Source: Branchiostoma lanceolatum (taxonomy: Eukaryota; Chordata; Leptocardii; Amphioxiformes; Branchiostomatidae). From it: 64,000 nucleotides of DNA. The stretch covers positions 10,070,734-10,134,733 of the forward strand of contig NC_089738.1 of assembly GCF_035083965.1 (NCBI RefSeq), written 5' to 3'. This document shows positions 61,315 through 64,000 of this stretch, in pieces. The notes beneath the pieces are model-generated. The model saw only the letters and a list, made by a program, of their open reading frames with translations. It ran no database searches and was not told the DNA's origin. Position 1 is the stretch's first letter; each line of letters starts with the position of its first letter. A program made the position numbers and the translations under genes.

Positions 61315-62728
61315 TAACTAATATATATATATACTAGCTTACTGAGGTTGGCAGAACTAAGTGAGCTATTTTTGCTACCCAGTGTTCTTTGTATGTAGGC
61401 AGCATTGTTGTGTACATACACTACTACCAGTAAGTCTTGTTAACCATGTTAACAAGAGTTCTTAGAGCTTATAATAATACATGTACTAGTACCTTCCATG
61501 AAATGCAAATGACTTCTACATTTACATAATCTATGCATGGTTATATATACCTTACACTCCCTTTCTACATGTTAAAAGTATGAAATTCCTATCATTTACC
61601 ACTCAGATGAATTGTGGTACTTTGCATCAATTATGCAAACTAGGCTCTTCATACACGCATAGACACACTTACATACAGACAGGCCAAAAGGAATAAAAAG
61701 TGTTGTTTTACTTTGACTGGACTCGACAACATCACAATTTACAATAGTTACAATTATTTCTTTGATGTGTTCCTCAGAATTGCAGGGATCTCCCCAGAAA
61801 TATATAGCAGGATGGGGGGAGGGTGCCAGGCACAGGATATGTGTCGCCAGGGAGGTCTGGAGGGGGGCGCACAACTCTCAAAAGGAGAGCGGCTGTTGCC
61901 TTTTTCAGACATAATGGAAGTTATTTCCTGCAACTTTACATCTGAAATTTCTAGTTTTGAGCAAAATTACAGGCTTTGCTGGGTAAAAATTGGAAAAAAT
62001 ACCCTAACTTTGAAAATCAACAGGATGGAGCTGGGATAGAACAGGATGTAGAGGTGCCACTGTTCCATTCTTTAGGGAGATCCCTGGAATTAAATGCCTT
62101 GCTTTTCTTCATTTTTTTTGCCTGTTGCCTCAGAATTTGTAAGCTTGTTTTTTTTTCAGGCTAAATGTATATATCCAGGTTTCTCTTATATGCTGACCAT
62201 ATTAAGAAGAATATAATGCGGATGATATGCAAACTTAATTTTTAGCTTCTTTGGCCAGACAAGATCCTGTCTCCCCTCAGAAGTGATTGCTTTTTGTGTA
62301 CTACAGTGTGTACTAGTAGTAACTGCTTGCAATTAGTCTATGTTGAGCTTGGTACAGTACTCATAGTAATATTATTTGTTAACATTCTTGTATGGTGGCT
62401 CTAAAGAGAAAATGTTGATAAAGTAGACCCTTTGTTCTTTAGTGCTGTGTTCATTCTATACAGCAGCTGTTTATACCAGTATTAGAATTGCTGATCTGCA
62501 TATTGATGTTAATACTAATAATAATACAATATCAATAACATCTGTATCTGGTATATTGGTCGACTAGTTTAGCCACTCTTGAGAAAAACACACCAGCTTC
62601 ATTGGCACCTGGCAGTGGCTGGTTTTACATATTATGCAATACATCAAATGGCCAACTCTAACAGCTGAAGGCTTATAGATTTATGCTAGTACCGATACGT
62701 ATCCCTCATGCAGAGTCTTGCCCACGGC

Positions 62729-62914
62729 CTATACCTTTGGAGGCTCTGTTAAACCAGGCTGAGGTTTCCATTTCTGTGGGTGTGGTCTCTAACCATCTGT
62801 CAGCCAATCAGAGAATTGCCACAATGTTTTCTTTAGGTAAATCTGATTGGCTGAAGCCATGCCCATGAAAGTGGAAATCACAGCCCATTTTAGCAGAGCC
62901 CTCCCAAGGTATAT
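62729..62914. mobile_element. ~185-bp fold-back MITE
   Basis: The left half (ATACCTTTGGAGGCTCTGTT, GGTTTCCATTTCTGTGGGTG, CAGCCAATCAGA) is an imperfect inverted copy of the right half (CTGATTGGCTGAAGCCATGC, GAAAGTGGAAATCACAGCCC, GAGCCCTCCCAAGGTAT). Ends read TATACC and GGTATA, consistent with a TA target. No coding capacity. Confidence 0.75.
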
Positions 62915-62986
62915 TGTATAGGCTGCAGGCGAGAATTACAAAATATACATGTAAATGTACCCAATTGTCAGTACTTGTATGTTTCA

Positions 62987-63517
62987 CTTGAGTTTGTTGT
63001 TGCAAACCTTAGTTGTGTATGTTAGCTATATATTGTTTTTGTTTAGATCTCACCTTAGCAGGCTTTTAGCTGGGATTTTAGACAGGGCATCCAGAAATTG
63101 GGCTTTCAATATTTTTCTGTCCCACTCATTGTTTGAGATCCAATGTTTTAATTTTTGTTGTTAAATCTGTCATTTTAAGCCTACAAAAATGGCATTTTCT
63201 TCAATTTTATGTCATGAAGTCCAATTTTTGGGATGGACAGGGTGACATTTGTTTCCGTCCCGACAACCAATTTTCTGTCCTGGGAAAGAGGGACGGGTCC
63301 TAGAGACATCACTGGTGTGGGGGGAACAAACATGTGTATGTAAAACCAGTGAAACGGCGTCCTCTGGGTGTCCCCTCTAAAAGTAGGGTATCCAATTTCT
63401 CTGTTTTCTTAGCGTAGGGCATCCAATTAGGACGCCCTGACGCCCTGCTAGCTAATAGCCTGCACTTGAGTTTGTTATTACAAACCTTAGGTGTGTACGT
63501 ATTGTTTTGTTTAGATC
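62987..63517 (+). repeat. Direct repeat pair about 480 bp apart
   Basis: CACTTGAGTTTGTTGTTGCA (62987) recurs as CACTTGAGTTTGTTATTACA (63465), both followed by AACCTTAG.TGTGTA.GT and a TTGTTT..GTTTAGATC end. The repeats enclose sequence with GGGACGG and GACGCCCT motifs. Confidence 0.6.
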
Positions 63518-64000
63518 ATCTGGAAGGTGAGCCCCCAGCGATCAACAGTATGTGTCGCCGGCCTCCCTACCTTGTTTCTGTATCCTCAGACTGTCACTAG
63601 AATGGCAAGGATACATGTGTGTGTTAACATTAATACCTAATTCCACACATCATCCAAGTCACCTACGCATACTGTAGGGCTCAAAATTCAGTCACCTAAA
63701 AATTTAAGTGCACAAAAAAATTTGCATGTGCAACATAGCAAAACAAGAAGAGAAAAGAAAGGGCTCTTCTCCAGAGTTGCAATCGGAATCCAGAAGTCGA
63801 TATGAGGCACTTAATGTCGGCATCCACAGTGCCAACACAGCTTCAAGCTTTGAAAAATTATGATCAACCCATGGGTGTGTTGTAAGCTATGCCTTCTCCA
63901 ATCTACCTCTGCTTTGCTTAGAGCAAATGTAGATCAGAGCAGTAGCTTTCACAGCTAAATTCTAGGCTATACATAGTCCATCCATAAGTCCAAACATTCT

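Overview
This is an intron-rich animal nuclear locus, most likely from a lancelet (Branchiostoma). That call is an inference. It rests on compact genes with GT-AG introns, single orthologues of genes vertebrates also have (RSF1, BOK, EPSTI1, APTX, RCBTB, natriuretic-peptide-type guanylate cyclase), and many short interspersed and fold-back repeats. Nothing bacterial, no CRISPR array and no retrovirus-like element was recognised. All exon chains were assembled by eye from splice signals, and the reading phase closes at every junction given.

Layout. Minus strand 1-4118: the 5' part of RSF1, a chromatin remodelling subunit, running off the left edge. Plus strand 6615-9450: an unrecognised glycine-rich/proline-rich single-pass membrane protein whose first intron holds nine copies of a ~120-bp repeat built on a near-palindrome of two POU-octamer-like sites. 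Plus strand 13135-25746: a complete 22-exon receptor guanylate cyclase of 1049 residues. Minus strand 27400-37583: a BOK-like pro-apoptotic BCL2 gene with two phase-compatible first coding exons; its large introns carry a 1.2-kb fold-back element, a YY1-like/E-box array and SINEs. Minus strand 41490-44178 and 45472-47165: an EPSTI1-like gene ending in a CUE-like domain, and a tandem diverged paralogue with a Gly/Tyr/Arg-rich repeat and two CUE-like segments. Minus strand 48393-49875: a small gene resembling the sperm microtubule inner protein SPMIP3 (C1orf100). Minus strand 53062-55704: aprataxin with HIT and zinc finger but no FHA domain. Plus strand from 60553: the 5' end of an RCBTB1/RCBTB2 gene, running off the right edge.

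These are independent housekeeping, signalling, apoptosis and cilium/sperm genes, not one pathway. EPSTI1 and RCBTB1/2 also lie near each other on human 13q14, so part of the neighbourhood may be old linkage. The most unusual items are the CUE-bearing EPSTI1 pair, the dual BOK first exons, the octamer palindrome array, the fold-back element, a perfect 38-bp-arm hairpin at 57095 and a 1.6-kb TIR element just upstream of RCBTB.
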